Source: Modicisalibacter ilicicola DSM 19980
GTDB lineage: Bacteria > Pseudomonadota > Gammaproteobacteria > Pseudomonadales > Halomonadaceae
Length of the DNA: 64,000 bases
Assembly: GCF_900128925.1 (NCBI RefSeq)
Contig: NZ_FQUJ01000002.1
Span: forward strand, 158,856 to 222,855
Direction: 5' to 3'
Shown here: piece after piece, positions 44,624-52,129 of the stretch
Position numbering within the stretch: position 1 is the first letter of the stretch
Layout of the letters: each line of letters opens with the position of its first letter
Made by a program: the position numbers and the translations under genes
Notes under the pieces: generated by a model
What the model saw: the letters and a program-made list of their open reading frames with translations, nothing else
What the model was told of the DNA's origin: nothing
Database searches by the model: none

Positions 44624-45253
44624 TCATCTCCTTGCTCGTAGTGAAGCTCGTTCGCGCGCCAGCCAGTAGAAGGCGATCAGACACATGGCATTGTCGAGTC
44701 GCCCGGCCTCGAGGAGTTCCCAGGCCTGGGCAAACGATAGCACATGCACCAGGATATCCTCGTTTTCCTCGTCGAGACCATGCACTCCACCCAACCGGCA
44801 CGAATCCACCAGACCACAGAACATGGTGACCCGTTCGTCGCAGGCGCCGGGGCTGGGGTAGTAGGTATGCAGCTCGATCAGCTCGAGTATCTCACACCCC
44901 GCCTCTTCCACGGTTTCGCGGTAGGCCACGTCGGCTGGATTCTCTCCAGGCTCGATCAATCCGGCCACCGGCTCCAGTTTCCAGGGGCTCAGCGGATCGT
45001 CCAGGGCGCCGGCGCGTACCTGCTCCACCAGGACGACACGGTCCCGCTCCACATCGTAGAGCAGCACCCCTACCGCATCCCGGCGCACATGCACCTCTCG
45101 GGTGACCACGTCGCTCCACCCTCCCTCGAACAGGCGATGACGCAGGTGGCGCTGCTCGAGACTGAAGAACCCCTGATACAGGCACTCGGTGCCGGTCCGC
45201 TCGATATCGGTAGCCGTGAAGCGTGGGGTATCCAGCGAGATCCTTTCGGCCAT
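44624..45253 (-). CDS. nudF: ADP-ribose pyrophosphatase NudF
   Basis: A 209-residue Nudix hydrolase that cleaves ADP-ribose to AMP and ribose-5-phosphate. The Nudix box runs GLIEPGENPADVAYRETVEEAG with the required REXXEE core. Length and context (with yqiB and cpdA) match E. coli NudF. Confidence 0.94.
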   Translation of the reverse strand: MAERISLDTPRFTATDIERTGTECLYQGFFSLEQRHLRHRLFEGGWSDVVTREVHVRRDAVGVLLYDVERDRVVLVEQVRAGALDDPLSPWKLEPVAGLIEPGENPADVAYRETVEEAGCEILELIELHTYYPSPGACDERVTMFCGLVDSCRLGGVHGLDEENEDILVHVLSFAQAWELLEAGRLDNAMCLIAFYWLARERASLRARR

Positions 45254-45342
45254 GCGGCCTCCTTGGCAGGATGGAATGTGCTAGCGTCGCTCGACAATAC
45301 ACCATTATCGGGACCGCGCCCGGCAATTCCAACCGCGTCGCC

Positions 45343-45984
45343 CTACTGGAGGGAAGTCACGAGTTCCCGCGCCTGGGCGCGCAACGCCTCGTCGGAGACC
45401 TGGCGCTCTTCCCGGGCCTCGCCCTCCACGGCGCGCCGTGCATGTTCCAGGGCTTCCCGGGTGCGCCCCTCCTCTTCCAGGAAGGCCGCATAGTAGTAGT
45501 TCACGTCGATGCCTTCAGGGCGTATCGCCAAGGCCTTCTGGAACATGGTTTCGGCGGTCTCGCTGTTGCCGAAGCCCACCGGCCAGCCGGGGACCCGGTC
45601 GTAGAGCGCTCCCAGGGTAACGTAGGCCGAACCGCCGTTGCCTTCGGGGTCGAGCTCGAGGGCCCTCTCGAGAATGGACCGAGCCTCCTTGGCCAGCCCC
45701 AGAGCCCCCAGGCCACCTGCCGCCCGGGCCTGGGAGGCAAGCACGATACCCTGCCAGATCAACACCCGAGGATGATCGGGATATTGTCGAACAAGCGCAT
45801 TCGCCTCTTCGGCGAGCGCCTCGAGCGCCTTGGCCCGGGCGCCTTCGGGCGTCTGGGTGGTAACATGCTCCCAGCGGTTCTTCAGCGCGAACAGTTCGCT
45901 GTCCTGGGCCAGTGCGCCAGGCCCGCCGAAGGCCAGGACGAAGCCCAGGATACTGGCCGGCAGCAGACGGGAGTGGAATGGCAT
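45343..45984 (-). CDS. Periplasmic TPR-repeat protein
   Basis: A 213-residue protein with a signal peptide ending at ALAQD (residue 27), followed by helical TPR-like repeats (for example SILERALELDPEGNG and MFQKALAIRPEGIDVNYYYAAFLEEEG). GAGGAG precedes ATG 45984. TPR proteins of this size act as adaptors in the periplasm; some resemble TatT components of TRAP-associated systems, but I cannot assign it. It stands alone between nudF and greB. Confidence 0.75.
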   Translation of the reverse strand: MPFHSRLLPASILGFVLAFGGPGALAQDSELFALKNRWEHVTTQTPEGARAKALEALAEEANALVRQYPDHPRVLIWQGIVLASQARAAGGLGALGLAKEARSILERALELDPEGNGGSAYVTLGALYDRVPGWPVGFGNSETAETMFQKALAIRPEGIDVNYYYAAFLEEEGRTREALEHARRAVEGEAREERQVSDEALRAQARELVTSLQ

Positions 45985-46103
45985 GGGGGACTCCTCGAAA
46001 TACGTTATGGTTGTTGTGCGGCATCGCTATGCCAGAGTGCAATGTAACGAACGTTTGAATGATTCGCCACCAGCAGGAAGGCTTTACCATGAAAGGCCGT
46101 AAC

Positions 46104-46622
46104 ATGACGCGCTGGCGGGACCCGGCCACGGACCCGCGCCAGGAGAAGAAGAGCAACCTGATCACCCCGGAGGGGTTTGCCCGGCTCCAGGGCATTCATG
46201 ATCACCTCTCGCGGGTACGCCGCCCCGAACTCTCGACCAAGGTCGGCGAGGCAGCGGCGCTGGGCGATCGCAGCGAGAATGCCGACTACACCTACAACAA
46301 GAAGGAACTCAACCGGGTCATCGCGCGTATTCGCTACCTGGGCAAGCGCCTCGAGGAACTCCAGGTGGTGGATCGCCTGCCCGCGGACACCGGGCGCGTC
46401 TATTTCGGCGCCTTCGTGACCCTGGAAGACGAAGCCGGCGAGGAACTGGCCATTCGCATCGTAGGCCACGACGAGACCGACACCCGCAAGCGCTGGATCA
46501 GCGTCGATGCCCCGCTGGCCCGTGCCCTGCTAGGCAAGGCTCTCGACGAGGAAGTCACCGTCGCCGCGCCGGGCGGCGACACCACCTATGTCATCACCGA
46601 AATCGACTACCGAACGCCTTGA
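46104..46622 (+). CDS. greB: Transcript cleavage factor GreB
   Basis: A 172-residue GreA/GreB-family factor that rescues backtracked RNA polymerase by cleaving the RNA 3' end. The loop GDRSENADYTYNKKELNR carries the acidic catalytic tip. The C-terminal domain has RIVGHDETDTRKRWISVDAPLARALLGK, matching GreB over GreA. ATG 46104 is chosen by comparison with short GreB N-termini; ATG 46089, with AGGAAGG upstream, is a real alternative. Confidence 0.9.
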   Translation: MTRWRDPATDPRQEKKSNLITPEGFARLQGIHDHLSRVRRPELSTKVGEAAALGDRSENADYTYNKKELNRVIARIRYLGKRLEELQVVDRLPADTGRVYFGAFVTLEDEAGEELAIRIVGHDETDTRKRWISVDAPLARALLGKALDEEVTVAAPGGDTTYVITEIDYRTP

Positions 46623-46686
46623 CTGGATTTCAAGGCGCTGCCTGAAAGGTTCAACGCCGTATCGTCAAGCGGGGGAGATCGTGATG

Positions 46687-47931
46687 CTACAGCTCCCAAT
46701 CGCCTGGCTTACCCATCGCTCCCGTGGGCAAATTCTCACCGAAGGTAAAGACCCGAGGCGTTTCCGGGGCCGTCAGGTGCATTCGACACCACTGGGTAAG
46801 CTTCTCGGTCAGGGCTCCCGCGGCCTGTAGCGGCGTCGAGGGCACCACGAACGCCTTCAGGCGCCCACCCTCCTCATGGGTCATCAGTCGTACCTGAGCC
46901 CTGGCCACCTGGGGCAGGCTTTCCAGCAGCCGCGCAATCCTCCCGGGATAGACGTTGACGCCCCCCACCTGGACGGCCTCGTCCTTGCGCCCCCGGGGGT
47001 GGAAATGGCGATCATCCAGCCAGTGCAGGTCATCCGCCAGGGCATAGTGGTGGTTGCGATCGTCCCGGAGCTCATTCTCGGCCACATCCTCACGCCGCCA
47101 GCGCGGCAGCAGCCGATAGGACTCATCGGCATCGACGCGCGCGCCCACCCCCGCGGTCTCGCTCGAACCGTAGATTTCCACCATCGCGGTCAGCCCCTGG
47201 CGACGCAGTAGGCGGATGATCTCTGGATCGCTCGCCCCCGTGGAGGTCAGCCCCAGCACCTTCTCGGGGAACCTCAATGCCTGGCGGCTCAACTGCTGCC
47301 AGACGAAAGGAAACCCCACCACGACATCCCCGCCCTGAAGTCGCCGCGCCTGGGCCAGCGCCAATGCCTGCTGCCCTCGTACCACCGGCAATTCCAGAAG
47401 CTGAGGCACCAGCACGGTGAAGATGAAGCCATAGATATGGTGGCAAGGAGCAAGCGCCACCACTCGCGTCAGGCGATCGTCCAGTACATCCTCGAAATAG
47501 CGGGCGAAGAAGGCAGCTTCTTCGACCAGGGTTTCCCATCGGTGAACGCAGACTTTCGGCGTGCCCGTACTGCCCGAGGTGGTGAAGGCCAGGTTGCGCG
47601 CCCCCCTGTCGCGTGCCGTCGCCACCAGTGTCACCCAGTCGCCCAGTGTCTTGTAGCGCAACAGGTAATCCTCGAGACCGCTCTCGTGCAACTGGAAGCA
47701 GGTATTCACCCGGGTCGCCAGGGCGATCACTTCCATCGAGTCGGCGTTCAGGGAACGCGCTGCCCCTTGCCCATCGGCCGACTCGAACGAACCATGAATA
47801 AGCGTCGTCTCATCCCATGCTGTCGTGTCGAGATCATGGTCGCTGAGGTGCCTGAGCGCCTTCAGCTCGTCGGCCAGCAGGGATTTCAGGACGTGCAACA
47901 GACTGGATTTGGACAACGTCAACATGGACAT
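46687..47931 (-). CDS. AMP-dependent ligase, probable p-coumarate:CoA ligase for photoactive yellow protein
   Basis: A 414-residue adenylate-forming enzyme. The AMP-binding motif is TTSGSTGTPKVCVHR (about residue 115), and GSSETAGVG follows near 255. It is shorter than typical acyl-CoA ligases. It lies 83 bp downstream of pyp on the same strand, the position of p-coumarate:CoA ligase in other PYP loci, where it activates the chromophore for attachment. The substrate is inferred from this context. No tyrosine ammonia-lyase gene is nearby. Confidence 0.8.
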   Translation of the reverse strand: MSMLTLSKSSLLHVLKSLLADELKALRHLSDHDLDTTAWDETTLIHGSFESADGQGAARSLNADSMEVIALATRVNTCFQLHESGLEDYLLRYKTLGDWVTLVATARDRGARNLAFTTSGSTGTPKVCVHRWETLVEEAAFFARYFEDVLDDRLTRVVALAPCHHIYGFIFTVLVPQLLELPVVRGQQALALAQARRLQGGDVVVGFPFVWQQLSRQALRFPEKVLGLTSTGASDPEIIRLLRRQGLTAMVEIYGSSETAGVGARVDADESYRLLPRWRREDVAENELRDDRNHHYALADDLHWLDDRHFHPRGRKDEAVQVGGVNVYPGRIARLLESLPQVARAQVRLMTHEEGGRLKAFVVPSTPLQAAGALTEKLTQWCRMHLTAPETPRVFTFGENLPTGAMGKPGDWEL

Positions 47932-48014
47932 GGTGGGACTCTTGCCTCGTGCGGCCTGGTAGATGGACGGTGACGAGCTGGAACAAGGCGGGTCGTCCCT
48001 GACCCAGGAGAACC

Positions 48015-48392
48015 TTACAAGCGCTTGACGAAGACCCAGTAGGAATCGTCGGAAAGTGCCTTCTTCATGTGCACCTTCACCTTGGTGGGCTTCATGTCAT
48101 GGTCGAAGGTGTATTCGAAAAGGGTGTTCAGGCTGTCGCTCTTGACGCCCGTGTCGAAACGGCCTTTGAATTCCGGCCTGTTGGTGCAGGGCGCGACATC
48201 GCGGAAGAAGTTTTTGCCGATCACCTCGCTGGGCTTGCGGCCGGTGATATCACCCTCGGCGGCATTGTATTTCAGAATTGTACCGTTCTTGTCCAGCTGG
48301 ATCGCACCAAAGGCGACCTTGTCCAGTTGCTGACTGGACATTCTGGCCAGCGAGTTTTCGATATTGTCGGCACCAAAGCTCAAGATTTCCAT
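48015..48392 (-). CDS. pyp: Photoactive yellow protein
   Basis: A 125-residue PAS-fold blue-light receptor, exactly the length of Halorhodospira halophila PYP and closely similar along its whole length. The chromophore residues are all at standard positions: Y42, E46, T50, R52 and C69, the last bearing p-coumaric acid by thioester. [22 protein letters not shown] and the end SYWVFVKRL are near-identical to the type protein. The output of PYPs is generally unknown; negative phototaxis is the classic proposal. The ligase gene downstream would attach the chromophore. Confidence 0.95.
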   Translation of the reverse strand: MEILSFGADNIENSLARMSSQQLDKVAFGAIQLDKNGTILKYNAAEGDITGRKPSEVIGKNFFRDVAPCTNRPEFKGRFDTGVKSDSLNTLFEYTFDHDMKPTKVKVHMKKALSDDSYWVFVKRL

Positions 48393-48462
48393 CGATCACA
48401 CCCTGCGTTGAGTTATGTAAACCTGCATAGGACTTTAAAAGTCATACTTGAAACCAGGAGTG

Positions 48463-48491
48463 ATACTGAATTTCCCACCTCTTTTTGTCAA
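48463..48491 (-). promoter_or_regulatory. Candidate sigma70 promoter for pyp
   Basis: On the minus strand a perfect -35, TTGACA (48491-48486), is 17 bp from a weak -10, CAGTAT (48468-48463). Transcription would start about 65 bp before the pyp ATG. Confidence 0.4.
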
Positions 48492-48600
48492 GCTCTTGTA
48501 AAAGTATTCAAGGCAAATGTACAACCCCTGAGATACCGTCCTGCTCGTCAGGACAAGTTTGCCTCTCCACGCTTCTCCGTGAATGCCAAGATAGCGAGCA

Positions 48601-49599
48601 CTAACGACGCCTAATCGCGCGATAGACACGGAAGCGGCGATCGTCGGCAAGGATATCGAAGCCACCGAAGGCCGCCTCGAGGAGATCGGGATAGGGCAGG
48701 AAGGCGTTGGCGACCAGAGTCAGCCTGCCGCCCTTCTCGAGATGACCCGGGGCCTCGCGGATCAACCGCGCCGCGGGACCACGATCGATGGCCCGCTCCT
48801 GATGAAACGGCGGGTTACTGATGATGGCATCGAAGCGCGCGTCTTCGGGCAGTGCGGCATAGACATCGCCCTGCAGGACGCTGCCGCTCAGCGCGTTGGC
48901 GGCCAACGTCCGCCGCGTGGCCTCCACGGCAAAGAGGCTGCTGTCCACCGCCGTGACCTCGGCACCTCGCGCCGCCAGCCAGGCAGCGATCACACCGTCA
49001 CCGCAGCCGACATCGAGTACCTTTCTCCCCGCGAACTCAGAAGAAGCTGGCAGGTTGTCGAGCAACAACCGGGTACCGGCGTCGAGCTTGCCATGGCCGA
49101 ATACCCCGGGATGGCTGACCAGGCGCAGGCCGAGTGCCTCGAAGCTCGTCCAGGCATCATCCGGTACGAGCCCCACCGGCCCGAGGCGCGTCTCGAACAG
49201 CGTGCAGCGCCGTGCGTTGTCGAGCTTGCGACACCCCAGCCCCAGGGCCGCGAGCACCTTCAACACGCGCCGGATGCCGCCCTGATTCTCCCCGACGATC
49301 TGCAACCGAGTGCCTTTCGGCAATTGCGCGCACAACGCCAGCAGCCACCATTCGCCCAGGGCATGGGCCTTGGGCCAGAACAGCACCGCCCCGGGCACCG
49401 CCGCGATGGCTGGAGAGAGGTCGTCATATACCGTCGCGCCGCGTGCGCGCCACGCCTGGCAGATGGCCAGATCGGCGCTCCATACCGGGCCCGGATGATC
49501 GTCGAGCCACGGATCCATGGGTGGCGCCACCCATAACCAGTCCCGGTACTCCTCCGACTGGCGTTCGAGCAGTTGGCAGGCAGGCGTGATGGCTGTCAT
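48601..49599 (-). CDS. rsmC: 16S rRNA (guanine-N2) methyltransferase RsmC
   Basis: A 332-residue two-domain methyltransferase. An inactive N-terminal half is followed by a Rossmann domain with VLDVGCGDGVIAAWLAARGAEVTAVD and the catalytic ISNPPFHQ. This matches RsmC, which methylates G1207 of 16S rRNA using SAM. ATG 49599 overlaps the stop of the upstream methyltransferase gene by four bases, so the longer reading is rejected. Confidence 0.88.
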   Translation of the reverse strand: MTAITPACQLLERQSEEYRDWLWVAPPMDPWLDDHPGPVWSADLAICQAWRARGATVYDDLSPAIAAVPGAVLFWPKAHALGEWWLLALCAQLPKGTRLQIVGENQGGIRRVLKVLAALGLGCRKLDNARRCTLFETRLGPVGLVPDDAWTSFEALGLRLVSHPGVFGHGKLDAGTRLLLDNLPASSEFAGRKVLDVGCGDGVIAAWLAARGAEVTAVDSSLFAVEATRRTLAANALSGSVLQGDVYAALPEDARFDAIISNPPFHQERAIDRGPAARLIREAPGHLEKGGRLTLVANAFLPYPDLLEAAFGGFDILADDRRFRVYRAIRRR

Positions 49600-50375
49600 G
49601 GGCAGGATTCCGATTGCAGGGGTTTGCGAACGCTGTACAGCAGATAACGGCCCAGTCGCCAATGAGGGTCGACATCGCAATAGCGGCGCTCGAGCTCGAA
49701 GAGCCGAGCCAGGGTCGCCTCGTCCGGGTCGCGCTCGCGCAGATAATCATGGAACACGCGAATGCCGGCGACATGCTCGACGACCAGCTTCCGCTCGGCC
49801 AGCCAATGACCGACCTGGGCGTGGGTCAAGGGCGAGATCGGCGTCAGTCGCTGCCGCTTGCCGGTGCCCTCGAGACGGTCGTCGAGCGCCTTGCCCAGAT
49901 TGCCCTTGACGATGTTGGAAAAGCGCAGCGCATCGCGATTGAACACCATGAGCGACAGATGGCCACCGGGAGCGAGCAACCCGTCGATGATGGCGATCGC
50001 CTCACGCGGATCGGCCAACCATTCGAGGACCGCATGGCACAGGATGAGCGGCCAGGGTCCCGGCGCATGGTCGGGCAAGGCCTGCAACGGTACCGCCAGG
50101 CAATCGACATCGGCGTCACCCAGCGTTTCGCGCGCCCGGCCCAGCATCTCCTCGGAAGGCTCGGCCAGGGTGACGGCGTGACCGCGGTGGGCCAGCCAGG
50201 CGCTCATCTGCCCCAGGCCGCCACCGATGTCCAGTACCGGCTGGCCCTGGAGCGGCAGCGTTCGCGGCAACAGATGGTCCAGCAGTGCCAGGCGCAATTC
50301 GCCGCGGGCCGCCCCATACAGGCTGGCGGCAAACTTGTCGGCCAGGCCGTCGAAGATGCGATCGTGGGTCGTCAA
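49596..50375 (-). CDS. cmoM: tRNA cmo5U methyltransferase-like protein CmoM
   Basis: A 259-residue SAM methyltransferase. Motif I is VLDIGGGLGQMSAWLA, and the N-terminus DRIFDGLADKFAASLYGAARGELR matches E. coli CmoM (SmtA), which methylates 5-carboxymethoxyuridine in tRNA. The start is TTG at 50375, with AAGGAGG upstream; ATGs further upstream run into repeat element D. It is coupled to rsmC, so both are RNA-modification genes. Confidence 0.85.
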   Translation of the reverse strand: MTTHDRIFDGLADKFAASLYGAARGELRLALLDHLLPRTLPLQGQPVLDIGGGLGQMSAWLAHRGHAVTLAEPSEEMLGRARETLGDADVDCLAVPLQALPDHAPGPWPLILCHAVLEWLADPREAIAIIDGLLAPGGHLSLMVFNRDALRFSNIVKGNLGKALDDRLEGTGKRQRLTPISPLTHAQVGHWLAERKLVVEHVAGIRVFHDYLRERDPDEATLARLFELERRYCDVDPHWRLGRYLLYSVRKPLQSESCP

Positions 50376-50480
50376 GAAGCCCCTCCTTCCGAAGCGGGCC
50401 AGTTTAGCCTCCCCCCGAGCCGACTCCAACCGATTCGACATTCCAGACGATGATGACGTGCCTGGCATGGCTTTGTGCAA

Positions 50481-50653
50481 GGGAATTGCTGAATAAATCG
50501 CCGAGCGAAATAAGCGGGCGTCGCTACGCTGCAAGGCGCTCGGAGCGCAGAAAACGAGACGTAACATGGGTTAGGCGAGTTTCGACCGGGCTGGCGCACC
50601 AGCAACGCGCGACGCAGCAATTCGTCCGTGTAGGCATTTATGCAGTGATTCCC
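50481..50653. repeat. Long imperfect palindrome, element D (ERIC-like family)
   Basis: A 173-bp element between cmoM and the tRNA gene. The left end GGGAATTGCTGAATAAAT is matched by GGGAATCACTGCATAAAT read from the right. The central hairpin is GTAAC-ATG-GGTTA followed by GGCGAG. Its outer ends are nearly the same as those of element A, while the inner arms differ. It is the only one of the four that does not lie between two genes of one operon. Confidence 0.85.
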
Positions 50654-50686
50654 AAGCGGTGGGTTTATCTCGAGGAGTGGGATGCC

Positions 50687-50692
50687 TATAAT
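50687..50692 (+). promoter_or_regulatory. -10 box of the tRNA-Arg promoter
   Basis: A perfect TATAAT lies 18 bp before the tRNA. A weak -35 (TTTATC-like, near 50664) lies about 17 bp further upstream. Confidence 0.6.
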
Positions 50693-50710
50693 GCCCAGCG
50701 TCTTTCGACT

Positions 50711-50787
50711 GCCCCCATAGCTCAGCTGGATAGAGCGTCCCCCTCCTAAGGGGAAGGTCTCAGGTTCGAATCCTGATGGGGGCGCCA
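50711..50787 (+). tRNA. tRNA-Arg (anticodon CCT)
   Basis: A 77-base cloverleaf. The acceptor stem is GCCCCCA with TGGGGGC, the T-loop is GGTTCGAATCC, and the anticodon stem TCCCC/GGGGA encloses the loop CTCCTAA, giving anticodon CCT (reads AGG). The CCA end is encoded. Confidence 0.95.
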
Positions 50788-50789
50788 GC

Positions 50790-50972
50790 TCAGCCCACCA
50801 GCAACTGGCCGAGCATTCCCAGGATCAGGAGTCCTCCGAGCAGCGCCCCACCGCACAAGAGCCAGGCGCCGAGGCTGTGCTTTCGCTTGCGAAGTCGTGA
50901 ACCGCATTGGCTGCACTTGAAGGCCAGATCACTGGCGTTGTGACTGCATCGTGGACAGGCGACAAGGGCCAT
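50790..50972 (-). CDS. Small zinc-ribbon membrane protein
   Basis: A 60-residue protein with an N-terminal zinc ribbon (CPRC and CSQC), a basic stretch RLRKRKH and one C-terminal transmembrane helix (about residues 35-58). ATG 50972 (MALVACPRC) is used since the ribbon starts there. Function unknown; similar small proteins are common and uncharacterised. Confidence 0.65.
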   Translation of the reverse strand: MALVACPRCSHNASDLAFKCSQCGSRLRKRKHSLGAWLLCGGALLGGLLILGMLGQLLVG

Positions 50973-51240
50973 GATGTTTCCTCGCTTGTGGTGGTGTTCC
51001 CTGGACACTACCTCCAAAGATCGGCGGACAGGGCGGTGCCTTTAACCGCAGGGCGAACTCTGACCGCTTTCGCCCTGTTACAAACGAGATACATCAGACT
51101 ATTTATTTATGCGGGCTGATGAAAAAGGGAATTCCTTGCCGAATATTTACCCTTGATTTCGTGGAACTTTTTCATGCAGAAAAATATATTTCCGAGGATT
51201 AGACTGTAACTACGACAGGATAACAGAGCGAGTCACGAAA

Positions 51241-51483
51241 ATGGCGTCCGAATTCTCTCCCGCCACCATGTCTTTCGACGCTCTCATGCACTCTCTTCGC
51301 GAGGCGGAAAACGATCCCGCTTACCGTCTTCGGGAAATCAACAGAAAGCTCCGGGAAGCCACACTGCGGTTGAAGGTGGCAAATTCTCGGGTACAGCACG
51401 GCCTCGTGGATCTCAAGTTCGAGCTCATGCAATTTCAGCAACGCCACCCAGGGCCCGACTCGAAGAACCCGCCGACCGAATGA
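51241..51483 (+). CDS. Hypothetical helical protein of 80 residues
   Basis: A hydrophilic, probably helical protein (SFDALMHSLREAENDPAYRLREINRKLREATLRLKVANSRVQ). I do not recognise it. Codon use looks like that of real genes, and the opposing 142-residue reading looks like an antisense shadow. ATG at 51268 is an alternative start. Ribosome site weak. Confidence 0.5.
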   Translation: MASEFSPATMSFDALMHSLREAENDPAYRLREINRKLREATLRLKVANSRVQHGLVDLKFELMQFQQRHPGPDSKNPPTE

Positions 51484-51637
51484 CAGCAATGTCCAGCCGA
51501 CAACCATGATCAATCCTGTCGGTCGGGCAACAGTCAGCAATTTCCTGCCTTCCTTCTCGCCCAAAGAAATGGCGCGACAGCCAAGGTGGCTACCGCGCCA
51601 AAAACGATCGTTGCCAGTTACTGTCACTGTTACTTTG

Positions 51638-51685
51638 CTTGCCCTTGCTCTTGCCCTTGCCCTTGCCCTTGCCCTTGCCCTTGCC
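51638..51685. repeat. Hexanucleotide microsatellite (CTTGCC), eight units
   Basis: Eight tandem CTTGCC units, the second reading CTTGCT, in the 303-bp gap 51484-51786 between two hypothetical genes. Perfect simple repeats can change length by slippage. No credible gene contains it. Confidence 0.9.
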
Positions 51686-51786
51686 GCCTGAGAGAGTCGC
51701 CTATCCAGGAACGACCCTGCCAGATATATCCACGACTATGAGCCCTGAACCGTAAAGCTCCCTAGTAACCACACCGAATGGTGGTG

Positions 51787-51969
51787 TTATCCCATCATCT
51801 GGCCACACATCTCTCGATTGGCCTGGAGAGCATCGAAATAACTGTGAAAACGATGGATCTCTCGCACTTTTCCTCCTGTCGTTTCCTGCAACACCCAGTA
51901 ATCCGGCTTCCTGAGCTTGTGACCATTGCCGGTGGTGGTCGGAGTGATCTTGAAGCTGCGCTTGGCCAT
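51787..51969 (-). CDS. Hypothetical 60-residue protein
   Basis: A small soluble basic protein (MAKRSFKITPTTTGNGHKLRKPDYWVLQETTGGKV...). The WVLQETTGGKVREIHRFHSYFDALQANRE segment is loosely like the short DUF2188-type domain, but I cannot confirm it. It lies in an AT-rich patch with few genes. Confidence 0.45.
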   Translation of the reverse strand: MAKRSFKITPTTTGNGHKLRKPDYWVLQETTGGKVREIHRFHSYFDALQANREMCGQMMG

Positions 51970-52129
51970 ATCGTTTTACTCACGTCATCTGCAAAACACA
52001 GCTTAATCATGAAATAAAAACGAACGCTTTGAAACATTATTTTACTACGTAACTCAATGTAACAAATTATTAGCGCAACCATCCCCGTGTGGATGGAAAA
52101 AACAATACTGCCGGTCGCCGGCAGGCGTG

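Noticed and set aside
22634-50653. Integron attC sites as the explanation of the long palindromes
   Set aside because: No integrase or gene-cassette array is present, the flanking genes are core operons, and I do not see the paired core-site boxes expected at the ends.
51199-51627. Minus-strand 142-codon frame
   Set aside because: It is antisense to a more gene-like 80-residue frame and has no recognisable features.
51506-51691. Plus-strand ORF ending in an Ala-Leu repeat
   Set aside because: The repeat residues come only from reading the CTTGCC microsatellite. There is no ribosome site or family match.
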